Shown here: in pieces, positions 14,967-23,350 of the stretch | Position numbering within the stretch: the stretch's first letter is position 1 | How the letters are laid out: the number at the start of each line of letters is the position of its first letter | DNA from: Hyphomicrobium sp. | GTDB lineage: Bacteria > Pseudomonadota > Alphaproteobacteria > Rhizobiales > Hyphomicrobiaceae | Length of the DNA: 35,385 nucleotides | Direction of reading: 5' to 3' | Assembly: GCA_025458125.1 (NCBI GenBank) | Contig: JALOTA010000011.1 | Coordinates: 1-35,385, forward strand | The notes under the pieces: model-generated | Database searches by the model: none | What the model saw: only the letters and a program-made list of their open reading frames with translations | Told to the model about the DNA's origin: nothing | Position numbers and translations under genes: made by a program

Positions 14967-16247
14967 ATGCACCACTTTGCCTATCGCGACGGTTTCCTGC
15001 ACGCCGAAGACGTCGATCTGCGCACCATCGCGGACCAGGTCGGCACGCCCTTCTATTGCTACTCGACGGCGACGATCGAGCGCCATTTCCGGGTCTTGAC
15101 CGAGGCATTCGCGGGCCAGGACCATCTCGTCTGCTTCGCGGTCAAGGCAAACTCCAATCAGGCCGTCCTGGCGACCCTCGCTCGCCTCGGCGCCGGCATG
15201 GATGTCGTTTCCGAAGGCGAGTTGCGCCGCGCGCTCGCCGCGGGCGTGCCTGCCAGCCGCATCATCTTTGCCGGCGTCGGCAAGACGCGGGAAGAAATGG
15301 CCTACGCTTTGAAACAAGGCATTCTCGGCTTCAACGTGGAAAGCGCCCCGGAACTGCAGCAATTGAGCGAGGTGGCCTCCGGCCTCGGCGTCACGGCAGC
15401 GATCGCCATCCGCGTTAACCCGGACGTCGACGCCAAGACTCACGCCAAGATTTCGACGGGCAAGTCCGAGAACAAATTCGGCGTACCGTTCCTCGAGGCC
15501 CCGGGCCTCTACGATCGCGCAAGAACCCTGCCGGGAATAGCCATCTCCGGCCTTCACATGCACATCGGCAGCCAGATTACGGAACTCGGCCCCTTCCGCG
15601 ACGCATTCGCTTTGATGCGCGAGATGGTGCTCGATCTGCGATCACGCGGAATCGCATTGAAGCACCTCGACATTGGCGGCGGTCTCGGTGTGCCGTACCG
15701 CGCCGACAACGAGTGGCCGCCCCACCCGGACGAGTACGCGCGCGTCGTCAAGGACGCATTGGGAGACCTCGGTCTCAGGATCGTCATGGAACCGGGTCGC
15801 ATGATCATCGGCAATGCCGGGATCCTGATCACACGCGTGATCTACGTGAAAGAGGGGCAGGGCCGCCGCTTCACCATCGTCGACGCCGCCATGAACGATC
15901 TCATCCGGCCGACGCTGTACGACGCCCACCACGATGTGTGGCCCGTCGCCGAGGACATGAACGGACAGGACCTCTATGCTCAGGACCTCGTCGGTCCCGT
16001 CTGCGAGACCGGCGATTACCTGGCGCTGGACAGACCTCTGCCGGCCTTTGCGCCCGGCGATCTGGTGGCTGTCATGACCGCCGGGGCCTATGGCGCCGTC
16101 ATGGCATCCTCCTACAACACCCGGTTGCTGATCCCCGAAGTCATGGTCGACGGCGCCCGCTTCGCCGTTGTCCGTCCTCGTCCGACGTATGACGACCTGA
16201 TCGGTCAAGATCGCCTTCCGCCTTGGTTGACCTTGGAAAAGACCTAA
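14967..16247 (+). CDS. lysA: diaminopimelate decarboxylase
   Basis: A 426-aa PLP-dependent fold-type III enzyme that decarboxylates meso-diaminopimelate to lysine. Lys60 in CFAVKANSN is the PLP Schiff-base lysine. The other family blocks are GLHMHIGSQI (residues 196-204), the phosphate-binding DIGGGLG, EPGRMIIGNAG, and near the end CETGDYLA and AYGAVMASSYN. The start ATG at 14967 gives the family-like N-terminus MHHFAYRDGFLHAEDVDL. No strong ribosome-binding site precedes it. The TIGR02302 gene follows 100 bp downstream. Together with dapE and dapD upstream in the window it covers three lysine steps. Confidence 0.97.
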   Translation: MHHFAYRDGFLHAEDVDLRTIADQVGTPFYCYSTATIERHFRVLTEAFAGQDHLVCFAVKANSNQAVLATLARLGAGMDVVSEGELRRALAAGVPASRIIFAGVGKTREEMAYALKQGILGFNVESAPELQQLSEVASGLGVTAAIAIRVNPDVDAKTHAKISTGKSENKFGVPFLEAPGLYDRARTLPGIAISGLHMHIGSQITELGPFRDAFALMREMVLDLRSRGIALKHLDIGGGLGVPYRADNEWPPHPDEYARVVKDALGDLGLRIVMEPGRMIIGNAGILITRVIYVKEGQGRRFTIVDAAMNDLIRPTLYDAHHDVWPVAEDMNGQDLYAQDLVGPVCETGDYLALDRPLPAFAPGDLVAVMTAGAYGAVMASSYNTRLLIPEVMVDGARFAVVRPRPTYDDLIGQDRLPPWLTLEKT

Positions 16248-16262
16248 CCGTGCCCGCTCGGC

Positions 16263-16286
16263 GCCGGGACGCTGCAGCGTCCCGGC
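16263..16286. terminator. perfect 24-nt palindrome after lysA
   Basis: A perfect self-complementary 24-nt sequence (arm GCCGGGACGCTG) 15 bp past the lysA stop. It would form a very stable GC stem but is not followed by a U-tract. It may be a terminator needing Rho, or an RNA 3'-end stabiliser. Confidence 0.45.
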
Positions 16287-16347
16287 GGGCAGCCGGCTGA
16301 CCGGATTTTAATGATCGCTGTCAGGGCCGTCATGCTAACTTCTCCGC

Positions 16348-19044
16348 ATGATCAGCACGCCCTCTTCGACACCGTCAGACGACCCAGTCAGGAACCCGGT
16401 CTTCGAGGCGAAGATCAAGCGAGCCCGCTGGGCGGTTGTCGCCGAACAACTCTGGCTGCGAGCCTGGGTTCTATTCGTCATCTGCGCGATCTTCCTGGTC
16501 CTCTCGCTGGCCGGCATCTGGGCTTATCTCGATCCGACGATGCACAAGGCGCTGCTGGCGCTTTTTGGCGGCGCACTGATGGGCTGGCTTGTCTATCTTT
16601 TCCGGGTGCGCTTCCCCTCACGTGAAGATGCGATCCGGCGCATCGAGGCCGTGTCTGGCATTCCTCACCGGCCCGCCACGTCCTACGAGGACACGCTGAC
16701 CGCGTCCGCCGCCGATCCAACGACACAGGCGATCTGGTCGGCCCACCGCCAGCGCATGGCGGCTTTGATCAAGAGACTGCGGCCGGGGCGTCCCGAGCCC
16801 CGAACCTATCGGTTCGATCCCTTTGCGCTGCGCGCGCTGAGCGTCCTGGCGGTTGTGCTCGGTGTGGCACTCGCAGGGCGCGGCACCTGGGACAGTCTCG
16901 CAGGCGCCTTCCATTTCGAAAGCCGCGCCTCGGGGGTTGATGAACGTCTCGATGCCTGGCTCACGCCTCCCGCCTACACGGGCCGGCCGCCGCTGATGCT
17001 GGTCGACGGTTCCGCACCCCGCGCGGGCGCCGAAGCGGGAACGGCCTCGGGCGATGCGCCGAAGGCTATCGACGTTCCGGAGAAAAGCGTTCTGATCGTC
17101 CGTTCGAGTGGCTCGGGAAATCAAAAACTCGCGCTCGAAGTCTGGCCGTCAGGCGCCAACGCGCCTCTTCCGCCCGTTGAGCCCAAGCCGGATGCAAAGC
17201 CCGCCGCGGGTGTGACGGAGGTGCGAACGGAAATCACGAGTTCGGGCACGATCAAGGCGATGAGCGGCGGAGAAGTGGTCGCCAGTTGGCCGATCACCAT
17301 GATCCCCGACAACGCGCCCGGCATTGCCCTCACGAAAAATCCCGAGCGGACCGCCAAGGGGGCGATGAAGCTCACCTACTTCGTCCAGGACGACTACGGC
17401 GTCGCCGCCGCGGAAGTGAAGTTCACCCGCGTCAAGGATAAGGACAAATCCGATTCATCGACATCGTGGGCCCGCGGCGAGAAGCTGACCGGGCCACGCC
17501 CTCCCTATTCGAAGCCGCCCCGGCTCTCTTTGCGGCTACCGTCCGCAAACGCAAAGTCCGGTGAAGCGTTCACCTATCACGAGATCGGTTCCCATCCCTG
17601 GGCCGGCCAGAAGGTGATGATGACGCTCGAAGCCAAGGACGTCGCGGGCCAGACCGGACGCTCTCCCGCCATCGAAGTCGTGCTGCCCGAACGCACGTTC
17701 ACCAAGCCGCTTGCCCGCGCCCTCATCGAGCAGCGCAAGCTCCTGATCGAAGATCCCCGTTATTCAGATCAGGTGCTCAAGGCTCTCATGGCGCTGACAC
17801 TCGAGCCTGAGGGCTTCATCGACGATCCTCGTGTCTACCTGCCGCTACGCGCCACGGTGCACCGCCTCGGCGGACGCAAGATCACACGTGAGGTGCTCGA
17901 TGAAACTATCGATCAGCTGTGGTCCACCGCTCTGCGCATCGAAGACGGCAATCTTTCGGAAGCCGAAAAGAACCTGCGCGACATCCAGGACAAGCTCGCC
18001 AAGGCGCTCGAAGAGGGCGCATCCGACGAGGAAATCCGGCAGCTGATGCAGCAGCTGCGCCAGGCGTTCCAGGAATACGCCCAGGAAATGATGAAGAAGA
18101 ACGGCGAGCAGAATCAGCAGCAGTCCGGAAACAACCAGGACCAGCAACAGCTATCCGCCGAAGACCTTGACCGGATGCTGCGCGAGATGGAGCAGATGGC
18201 CGAAAACGGCTTGCGCGATCAGGCCAAGGACATGCTCGCTCAGATGCGCGACTTGATGGAGCGGATGCAGCAGGGCCAGCAGAACGCCGAGCAGCAGCGC
18301 CAGAACAAGGAAATGGCCGAACAGCTGAAGAAGCTCGGCGAGGCCGTTGGCGAGCAGCAGTCCATCATGGACGACACCTTCGAGGAGGGCAAACAGCAGC
18401 AGCAGGGCCAGGGCGGCCAGCAGATGCGCCAGACCCAGCCCGGCCAGAAAGGCCAGCGCGGTCAAGGCATGCAGGCCGACCGCAGCGGACAGCCGAGTGG
18501 CATGGGCGACGACCAGGGCGAAATGGGGTTGCGCGAGCGCGGCACCGACGAGGGCCAAGGTCAGGCGCGAGGCCAGCAGACCCGTGAGCAGTTGGCCCAG
18601 CGACAGGCGCAGTTGCGCGACAAGATCGACAAGATGCGCCGCGACATGCAGGAGAAGGGGATCGGCAACGACGAAAAGCTCGGCGCTGCGTCGGAGGCCA
18701 TGGAGCGCGCCGAGGACGCGCTGCGCGAAGGCGATCTTGACGAGGCCAGCGACCAGCAGGCCCAGGCGCTGCAAGAGATGCGCGAAGGTGCCGAACAGAT
18801 GGCCGAGCAGATGCAGCGCAACGGAAACCAGCAGGCGGGCGAAAACGGCGAGAATTCCCGCGACCCGATGGGGCGGCCGCAGCGATCGCAGGGCCCTGAT
18901 CAGGGCCGGTCGGTCAAGGTACCGGACCAGATCGACATCCAGCGCGCGCGTGAAGTTCTGGAGGAACTGCGCAAGCGTGCCGGCGACGCCCAGCGTCCGC
19001 AACTGGAACTGGACTACATAGACCGCCTGTTGCGCTGGTACTGA
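16348..19044 (+). CDS. TIGR02302/DUF4175 family inner-membrane protein with Gln-rich coiled-coil
   Basis: An 898-aa protein of the TIGR02302 (DUF4175) family, which occurs after lysA in many Hyphomicrobiales. It has three predicted TM helices (about residues 38-60, 67-87, 160-178), a large soluble central part, and a C-terminal third (about 590-850) extremely rich in Gln, Met, Glu and Arg, with heptad-like QMRDLMERMQQGQQNAEQQR-type coiled coil. The end LDYIDRLLRWY is conserved in the family. The molecular function is unknown; an envelope role is presumed from the membrane anchors. The start ATG at 16348 lies 100 bp after lysA. The convergent porin-like gene ends 10 bp beyond its stop. Confidence 0.88.
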   Translation: MISTPSSTPSDDPVRNPVFEAKIKRARWAVVAEQLWLRAWVLFVICAIFLVLSLAGIWAYLDPTMHKALLALFGGALMGWLVYLFRVRFPSREDAIRRIEAVSGIPHRPATSYEDTLTASAADPTTQAIWSAHRQRMAALIKRLRPGRPEPRTYRFDPFALRALSVLAVVLGVALAGRGTWDSLAGAFHFESRASGVDERLDAWLTPPAYTGRPPLMLVDGSAPRAGAEAGTASGDAPKAIDVPEKSVLIVRSSGSGNQKLALEVWPSGANAPLPPVEPKPDAKPAAGVTEVRTEITSSGTIKAMSGGEVVASWPITMIPDNAPGIALTKNPERTAKGAMKLTYFVQDDYGVAAAEVKFTRVKDKDKSDSSTSWARGEKLTGPRPPYSKPPRLSLRLPSANAKSGEAFTYHEIGSHPWAGQKVMMTLEAKDVAGQTGRSPAIEVVLPERTFTKPLARALIEQRKLLIEDPRYSDQVLKALMALTLEPEGFIDDPRVYLPLRATVHRLGGRKITREVLDETIDQLWSTALRIEDGNLSEAEKNLRDIQDKLAKALEEGASDEEIRQLMQQLRQAFQEYAQEMMKKNGEQNQQQSGNNQDQQQLSAEDLDRMLREMEQMAENGLRDQAKDMLAQMRDLMERMQQGQQNAEQQRQNKEMAEQLKKLGEAVGEQQSIMDDTFEEGKQQQQGQGGQQMRQTQPGQKGQRGQGMQADRSGQPSGMGDDQGEMGLRERGTDEGQGQARGQQTREQLAQRQAQLRDKIDKMRRDMQEKGIGNDEKLGAASEAMERAEDALREGDLDEASDQQAQALQEMREGAEQMAEQMQRNGNQQAGENGENSRDPMGRPQRSQGPDQGRSVKVPDQIDIQRAREVLEELRKRAGDAQRPQLELDYIDRLLRWY

Positions 19045-19054
19045 AACCCGGCTC

Positions 19055-20020
19055 TCAAGGCCCGGCCGGCAGCCGGACGCCGATGCCGCCAATCACCTGG
19101 TGGCTTGTGTAGCGTGTCTCCGCCCAGCCGTCGCGCGGCGCGACTCCATCCCACCACTCGCGCAACTGTTGCCAGACGTCCGTGAACAGGATGTCTCCGT
19201 CGCGGCCGGTCAGCGGCATGCGGTAGTCGGCGAGCGTGAATTTGTATTCGAGGAAGTAGCTCATTTTCTCGAACCGGAATTCGAGTCCGACGAGCGCCTG
19301 CCCGACCGGACCGGCCATCTGATATTCGTAGGTTCGCGACGGGTCGGTGGCCACATGCACTTCCGAATGCGGCAGAGAAACTCCGGCACCTAGTCCCACA
19401 TAGGGGGATAGCCGGAAAGTGAACGACGGCAGACGCAACAACCCGTTCAAAGTGAGCATGTTGTGGCCATGGCTCGCTTCGAGCTTCCGGAAAACATTGC
19501 CAACCAGATCTTTCTCCGGGGCCGGCTGACCGTTCAGTGTTCCCTCAAACCGGACTTCCTGCTTGCGGTCGGAAATGGCCTTGGAGTGCGTGAAGTCCAG
19601 CATCGAACCTGTCCGGCCGTCGCCGAACCAGCGCAGGACGCGCACACCGTAGTAGATCGGATTGATGAACGGCATCCCCTGCCACTCGACATCCTTCACG
19701 GTGAAGTCGTGCACACCCGGCTTCGTGAATTTCACGTCGCTCGGATAGGTGTACGGAACTCCACCATATGCCGCGATCATCCACTCAGGACGCGGCGCAA
19801 CCCGCGACGGATCACGACTTGCTTCTATCGATGTGGTCTTGGTGCCGGCAGGATCAGCGGCAATGGCGTATTCGTCCTCCATCGCTGCATTGCCCACGGC
19901 GGCAACAAGCAGAACCGCCGCCGCCACACTTGCCAGCGCGTCGCCGGCCCTCGCCCATTCAGCGCGAGATGAGGGTGGACGCGAGAAGCGCGGTTGAGCG
20001 TTGACCCCGGTTGCTGTCAT
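19055..20020 (-). CDS. outer-membrane beta-barrel protein
   Basis: A 321-aa protein with an unusually long N-region (about 26 residues rich in Arg and Pro), then a hydrophobic stretch (ALASVAAAVLLVAAVGNAA) that looks like a signal peptide with cleavage near residue 46. The mature part has alternating, aromatic-ended strands such as LSPYVGLGAGVSLP, FEKMSYFLEYKFTLADY and TSHQVIGGIGVRL, ending in a hydrophobic strand, as in 8- to 10-stranded barrels (OmpA/OmpW or lipid A-modifying type). The start at 20020 is set by AGGGGGAA upstream. No catalytic motif is recognised. A 14-bp palindrome lies 93 bp upstream. The specific role is unknown. Confidence 0.75.
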   Translation of the reverse strand: MTATGVNAQPRFSRPPSSRAEWARAGDALASVAAAVLLVAAVGNAAMEDEYAIAADPAGTKTTSIEASRDPSRVAPRPEWMIAAYGGVPYTYPSDVKFTKPGVHDFTVKDVEWQGMPFINPIYYGVRVLRWFGDGRTGSMLDFTHSKAISDRKQEVRFEGTLNGQPAPEKDLVGNVFRKLEASHGHNMLTLNGLLRLPSFTFRLSPYVGLGAGVSLPHSEVHVATDPSRTYEYQMAGPVGQALVGLEFRFEKMSYFLEYKFTLADYRMPLTGRDGDILFTDVWQQLREWWDGVAPRDGWAETRYTSHQVIGGIGVRLPAGP

Positions 20021-20112
20021 CGAGCATTTCCCCCTGATCCCGGCCCGGCGGTACGACCGATCCCCCACGCCATAGGCCGGCCTTCTTCTTCCACGACTGG
20101 TTAGCCCAGGGG

Positions 20113-20126
20113 TTGACCCGGGTCAA
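20113..20126. promoter_or_regulatory. 14-bp perfect palindrome TTGACCCGGGTCAA
   Basis: A fully symmetric 14-bp site 93 bp upstream of the outer-membrane protein start on the - strand, in the spacer after the hydrolase gene. It has the form of an operator for a dimeric repressor. No protein assignment can be made. Confidence 0.4.
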
Positions 20127-20142
20127 AAGGCACCGGGGTGCC
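20127..20142 (-). terminator. weak terminator of the A2M-pbpC-hydrolase operon
   Basis: On the - strand the hairpin GGCACCCCGGTGCC is followed by TTTT, 29 bp after the hydrolase stop. The stem is only 5-6 bp, so it may be inefficient and allow read-through into the outer-membrane protein gene. Confidence 0.5.
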
Positions 20143-20171
20143 GCACGACCTACCCACAGAATTGAGCGCAA

Positions 20172-21245
20172 TTACCGCGGTTTCTGCGCAAGCCGTTCCA
20201 GCATGGCTGCGACGGCCCGGATTTGAGGCGCGTCCCGCGTCAGAAAATCCGGCCCCGTAAAGCCCCACCAGTCCCAACACGCCTGTGGATTATCCAGAGA
20301 GGCCACCGTCTGCGGGAAAAGAACCACGAGCCGGTTGGTATCGGCATACCGCTGGAAGCCGGCATCTTTGATGAATGCGTCTCCGACCGTTTCACGATTC
20401 TGCGCGCAGCCGTGGTAGGCGACGTGTACACGGCAACCGCCCGTCCGGCACACGTCCGGAATATAGACGACGCCCTCCTCCGCAATCCCCGATTTCCCGC
20501 TGCCTCCGCTGAACTGGCTCTGGTCGAACGCGATGAACGTCCCTGCGGGAGCCGGCGATGGTTCCGCAAGAGGTCCGAGCAGGTGCGTCAGCAGATCTTT
20601 CGCCTGATCGTAGTCGCAATCGACGATGAAGGGTTCGCGCGAGGCCCCACACGCTTCTCCCGCTGCGTCCGTCACAAACCCGTGCCCGGCTGGAATGTCG
20701 GATACGAAACGGATATTCGCGTCAGGGACACCCAGCCGCCGATAGAATTCGACGGCACTCGCAACGATAGGCGGTTGCACGATCGTGTCGTTAGTGCCTG
20801 AAAAAACATAGACGCGGTCGGTGACGGCATCCGCGACGGGATCGATCTCGCCTCTCTCAGCGCGATCCTTCGCATTGCCTGCGAGAAGCCGCGCATCGGG
20901 CACGCCCCACGCAGCCATCTCGTTCTTCATGCAGCCCGAGACAGCCTTCGCCGCATTCAACATGGTGGCGAAGGGGCCGATGACCATTCCGGAAAAAATC
21001 GATTGCGCGCAGCCGTAGGGCCCACCAGCGATGATCGCCGCTCCCATCACGGTGGAGGCATGCGCCATCTGGAACTGGCCGGCCATGTAGGCACCCGACG
21101 AAATCCCCGAGACGGTCGTTTCGCCGGCGATGACGCCGAGTGAGGGCAATTGCTGGACGTTCTCGCCCGAACAGCATGCAAGTCCCGCAGCTGTGATAAA
21201 GATAGTCAGGCCGGCCAACAGCCGCGCCGGCGACGCAATCGTCAT
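20172..21245 (-). CDS. secreted PHB-depolymerase-like alpha/beta hydrolase (possible lipoprotein)
   Basis: A 357-aa alpha/beta hydrolase similar to extracellular short-chain-length poly(3-hydroxybutyrate) depolymerases. The nucleophile elbow is GISSG (Ser49), the acid region is VFSGTNDTIV, and histidine lies in IPAGHGFVTD; the family ending QACWDWWGFTG with its Cys/Trp block is present, as is YHGCAQNRETVGD. The N-terminus is a signal peptide, MTIASPARLLAGLTIFITAAGLACCSG split at AC or CC; it could be a lipoprotein, though Gly or Leu at -3 makes the lipobox imperfect. The ATG overlaps the pbpC stop (ATGA), so it is translationally coupled to a cell-wall gene. The actual substrate may not be PHB. 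Confidence 0.82.
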   Translation of the reverse strand: MTIASPARLLAGLTIFITAAGLACCSGENVQQLPSLGVIAGETTVSGISSGAYMAGQFQMAHASTVMGAAIIAGGPYGCAQSIFSGMVIGPFATMLNAAKAVSGCMKNEMAAWGVPDARLLAGNAKDRAERGEIDPVADAVTDRVYVFSGTNDTIVQPPIVASAVEFYRRLGVPDANIRFVSDIPAGHGFVTDAAGEACGASREPFIVDCDYDQAKDLLTHLLGPLAEPSPAPAGTFIAFDQSQFSGGSGKSGIAEEGVVYIPDVCRTGGCRVHVAYHGCAQNRETVGDAFIKDAGFQRYADTNRLVVLFPQTVASLDNPQACWDWWGFTGPDFLTRDAPQIRAVAAMLERLAQKPR

Positions 21246-23350
21246 CTCAGGCGCACCGTCACGCGATCCGCTCTGCCCTTGGCATCGATGACTTGCAGCT
21301 TCACGAAGCCCTTCCCCGGTGGAATCCACGCCACCTCGCGCTCGCTCCCATCTACTGGCATCGGTGCGCCATCGACAAGCCATGTTAGCGGGAGAGCACC
21401 ACCTTCCGCTTTCAGTACGACGGGTTCGTCGGCGTCGCGATCCGCGACATCGAGTTCCGAGCGGTCCGGAGGAAATGCGATCATCGGCGGCTTGTCGAGA
21501 AACGGCCCCGCGGGCGGCGCATCGTCCGGCCCATCACGAAATCGCTTGAGCGGAGGCGGCAGGTCGGCACCCGCCTTCCTGATGACACCGGCAGGCGGCG
21601 CCTTCAGCGGGGTCCTCTTCTCAGAAATTCGCTGGAATGCATCGAAAAGGATCGGAGCCGCGGCGAGGCGGCCCATCAATCCCGGCACCGGCGCCCCGTC
21701 GGGGCGGCCCACCCATACGGCAACCGTATGCCGACCATCGTAACCGACCGCCCAGGCGTCGCGATAGCCATACGATGTACCGGTCTTGTAGGCGAGCCGC
21801 CCACCGCGCGCATTGAGCGGTGCTGGCGCATCTTTCAGGATATCGCTCACGTACCAAGCTGCAACCGGAGAGAGCAGCCGTCTTTTGCGGGCATCACGGT
21901 CCGCTGCAAGACGCCGCTTCAATGTCTCGCCGTCGCGTCGCCAAGACAGCGGCACGGGCTCGCCGCCCCTCGCCATCGCCGTATAGAGTTGCGTCAGATC
22001 CATGAGACGCATCCCAATGCCGCCGAGCGCGACGGCGAGCGACGGCACCGTCTCGGGCGGCAGTTCCGTCAACACGCCTGCGCGGCCGAGCCGCGTTGTG
22101 AGCTTGCCCGGTCCTACGGCCGCGAGAATCTTCACGGCTGGAACATTCAACGACAGCCCCAGCGCCTCCCGCACGGTGACCGTGCCGTGGAACTCTTCGT
22201 CGAAGTTCTCAGGGCTGTAGCCGCCAAAGCGCGTCGGCTTGTCCTCGATCAGAGTGTCGGGATGGGCAAGACCGGCTTCGAACGCGAGCCCATAGATGAG
22301 AGGCTTCAGCGTCGAACCTGGAGACCGGACGGCTTGCACCATGTCGATCGCGCCGGCCCGGCCCGCATCCAGGTACCCCGCCGAGCCGACATACGAGACA
22401 ATCTCACCGTTGGCATTATCGACGGCCAGTATGGCCGACGACAACTTGTCGCCGAGAAGTTTCGTCTGTTCGGAGGCGAGCGTTTCAAGAGACGACTGCA
22501 GATCGCGATCGAGGGTCAGTTGATGGACCGGGATCGCCGGCCGCTCCGCAACTTCGCTTTCCGAGAGATGCGGGGCAAGCTTGGGAAACGGCCGCCGGCC
22601 TTTCGGCACCGGCTCGTCTTTGGCGCGATCTCTTTCAGCCGCGCTGATCACGCCGACTTCAAATGCCCTGTCGAGCACCCGGTTGCGCGCGCGCAGTGCC
22701 GCCGGCCAATTCCGGTCCGGCCGGCGCGTTTCCGGCGATTGAGGCAACGCCACGAGAAGTGCCGCTTCACCGACCGATAGACGCTTGGGTTCCTTTCCGA
22801 AGTATGCAAGCGACGCGGCCCGTACCCCCTCGATGTTGCCGCCGAATGGAGCCAGCCGGAGATAGAGACGCAGAATGTCTTTCTTCGACAATTCCTCTTC
22901 CAACTGAAGCGCGCGCACCATCTGACGGAACTTGCCCTTGGCATCCTTGCCGTGCCGTCCTTCCAGAAGACGCGCCACCTGCATGGTCAGCGTGGAGCCG
23001 CCGGATACGAGGCGGCCATGCCGGACCGCCTGATAGGCCGCGCGCGCCATGCCGATCGGATCGACACCGCCGTGGGCCTCGAAGCGCCGGTCCTCGAAGG
23101 CCTTGAGAATATCGAAGTAGCGAGGATCGATATCTTCCGGTTCGACAGGCATGCGCCAGCGGCCATCCAGCGTCGTGAAGGCACGTAGCAGTCTGCCGTT
23201 GCGGTCGATGACCGTGGTCGACAATCCTTCGGCATTTGCGAGAGGCGGCGGCCCCAGATGAACCTTGGCGGCCTCGACGGTGGCCAATGCCGCCGCCGAA
23301 CCCGCCAGGGCCACGATGAGAAAAAGCTTGCTGGCCCGCTTGAGCGTCAC
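21242..23350 (-). CDS. pbpC: penicillin-binding protein 1C (bifunctional transglycosylase/transpeptidase)
   Basis: A 702-aa class A PBP. An N-terminal signal anchor (residues 8-27) precedes the glycosyltransferase-51 domain with catalytic Glu86 in AFEDRRFEAHGG and the SGGSTLTMQVARLL block. The transpeptidase has Ser346-x-x-Lys349 (GSTLKP), Ser400-Leu-Asn402 and Lys522-Thr-Gly (YKTGTSYGYRDAW). The last ~90 residues form the BiPBP_C domain specific to PBP1C. The GTG start overlaps the upstream stop (GTGA) behind AGGAAAAA. It is encoded with an alpha-2-macroglobulin, the well-known partner thought to guard the envelope while PBP1C repairs peptidoglycan. Confidence 0.96.
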   Translation of the reverse strand: MTLKRASKLFLIVALAGSAAALATVEAAKVHLGPPPLANAEGLSTTVIDRNGRLLRAFTTLDGRWRMPVEPEDIDPRYFDILKAFEDRRFEAHGGVDPIGMARAAYQAVRHGRLVSGGSTLTMQVARLLEGRHGKDAKGKFRQMVRALQLEEELSKKDILRLYLRLAPFGGNIEGVRAASLAYFGKEPKRLSVGEAALLVALPQSPETRRPDRNWPAALRARNRVLDRAFEVGVISAAERDRAKDEPVPKGRRPFPKLAPHLSESEVAERPAIPVHQLTLDRDLQSSLETLASEQTKLLGDKLSSAILAVDNANGEIVSYVGSAGYLDAGRAGAIDMVQAVRSPGSTLKPLIYGLAFEAGLAHPDTLIEDKPTRFGGYSPENFDEEFHGTVTVREALGLSLNVPAVKILAAVGPGKLTTRLGRAGVLTELPPETVPSLAVALGGIGMRLMDLTQLYTAMARGGEPVPLSWRRDGETLKRRLAADRDARKRRLLSPVAAWYVSDILKDAPAPLNARGGRLAYKTGTSYGYRDAWAVGYDGRHTVAVWVGRPDGAPVPGLMGRLAAAPILFDAFQRISEKRTPLKAPPAGVIRKAGADLPPPLKRFRDGPDDAPPAGPFLDKPPMIAFPPDRSELDVADRDADEPVVLKAEGGALPLTWLVDGAPMPVDGSEREVAWIPPGKGFVKLQVIDAKGRADRVTVRLR

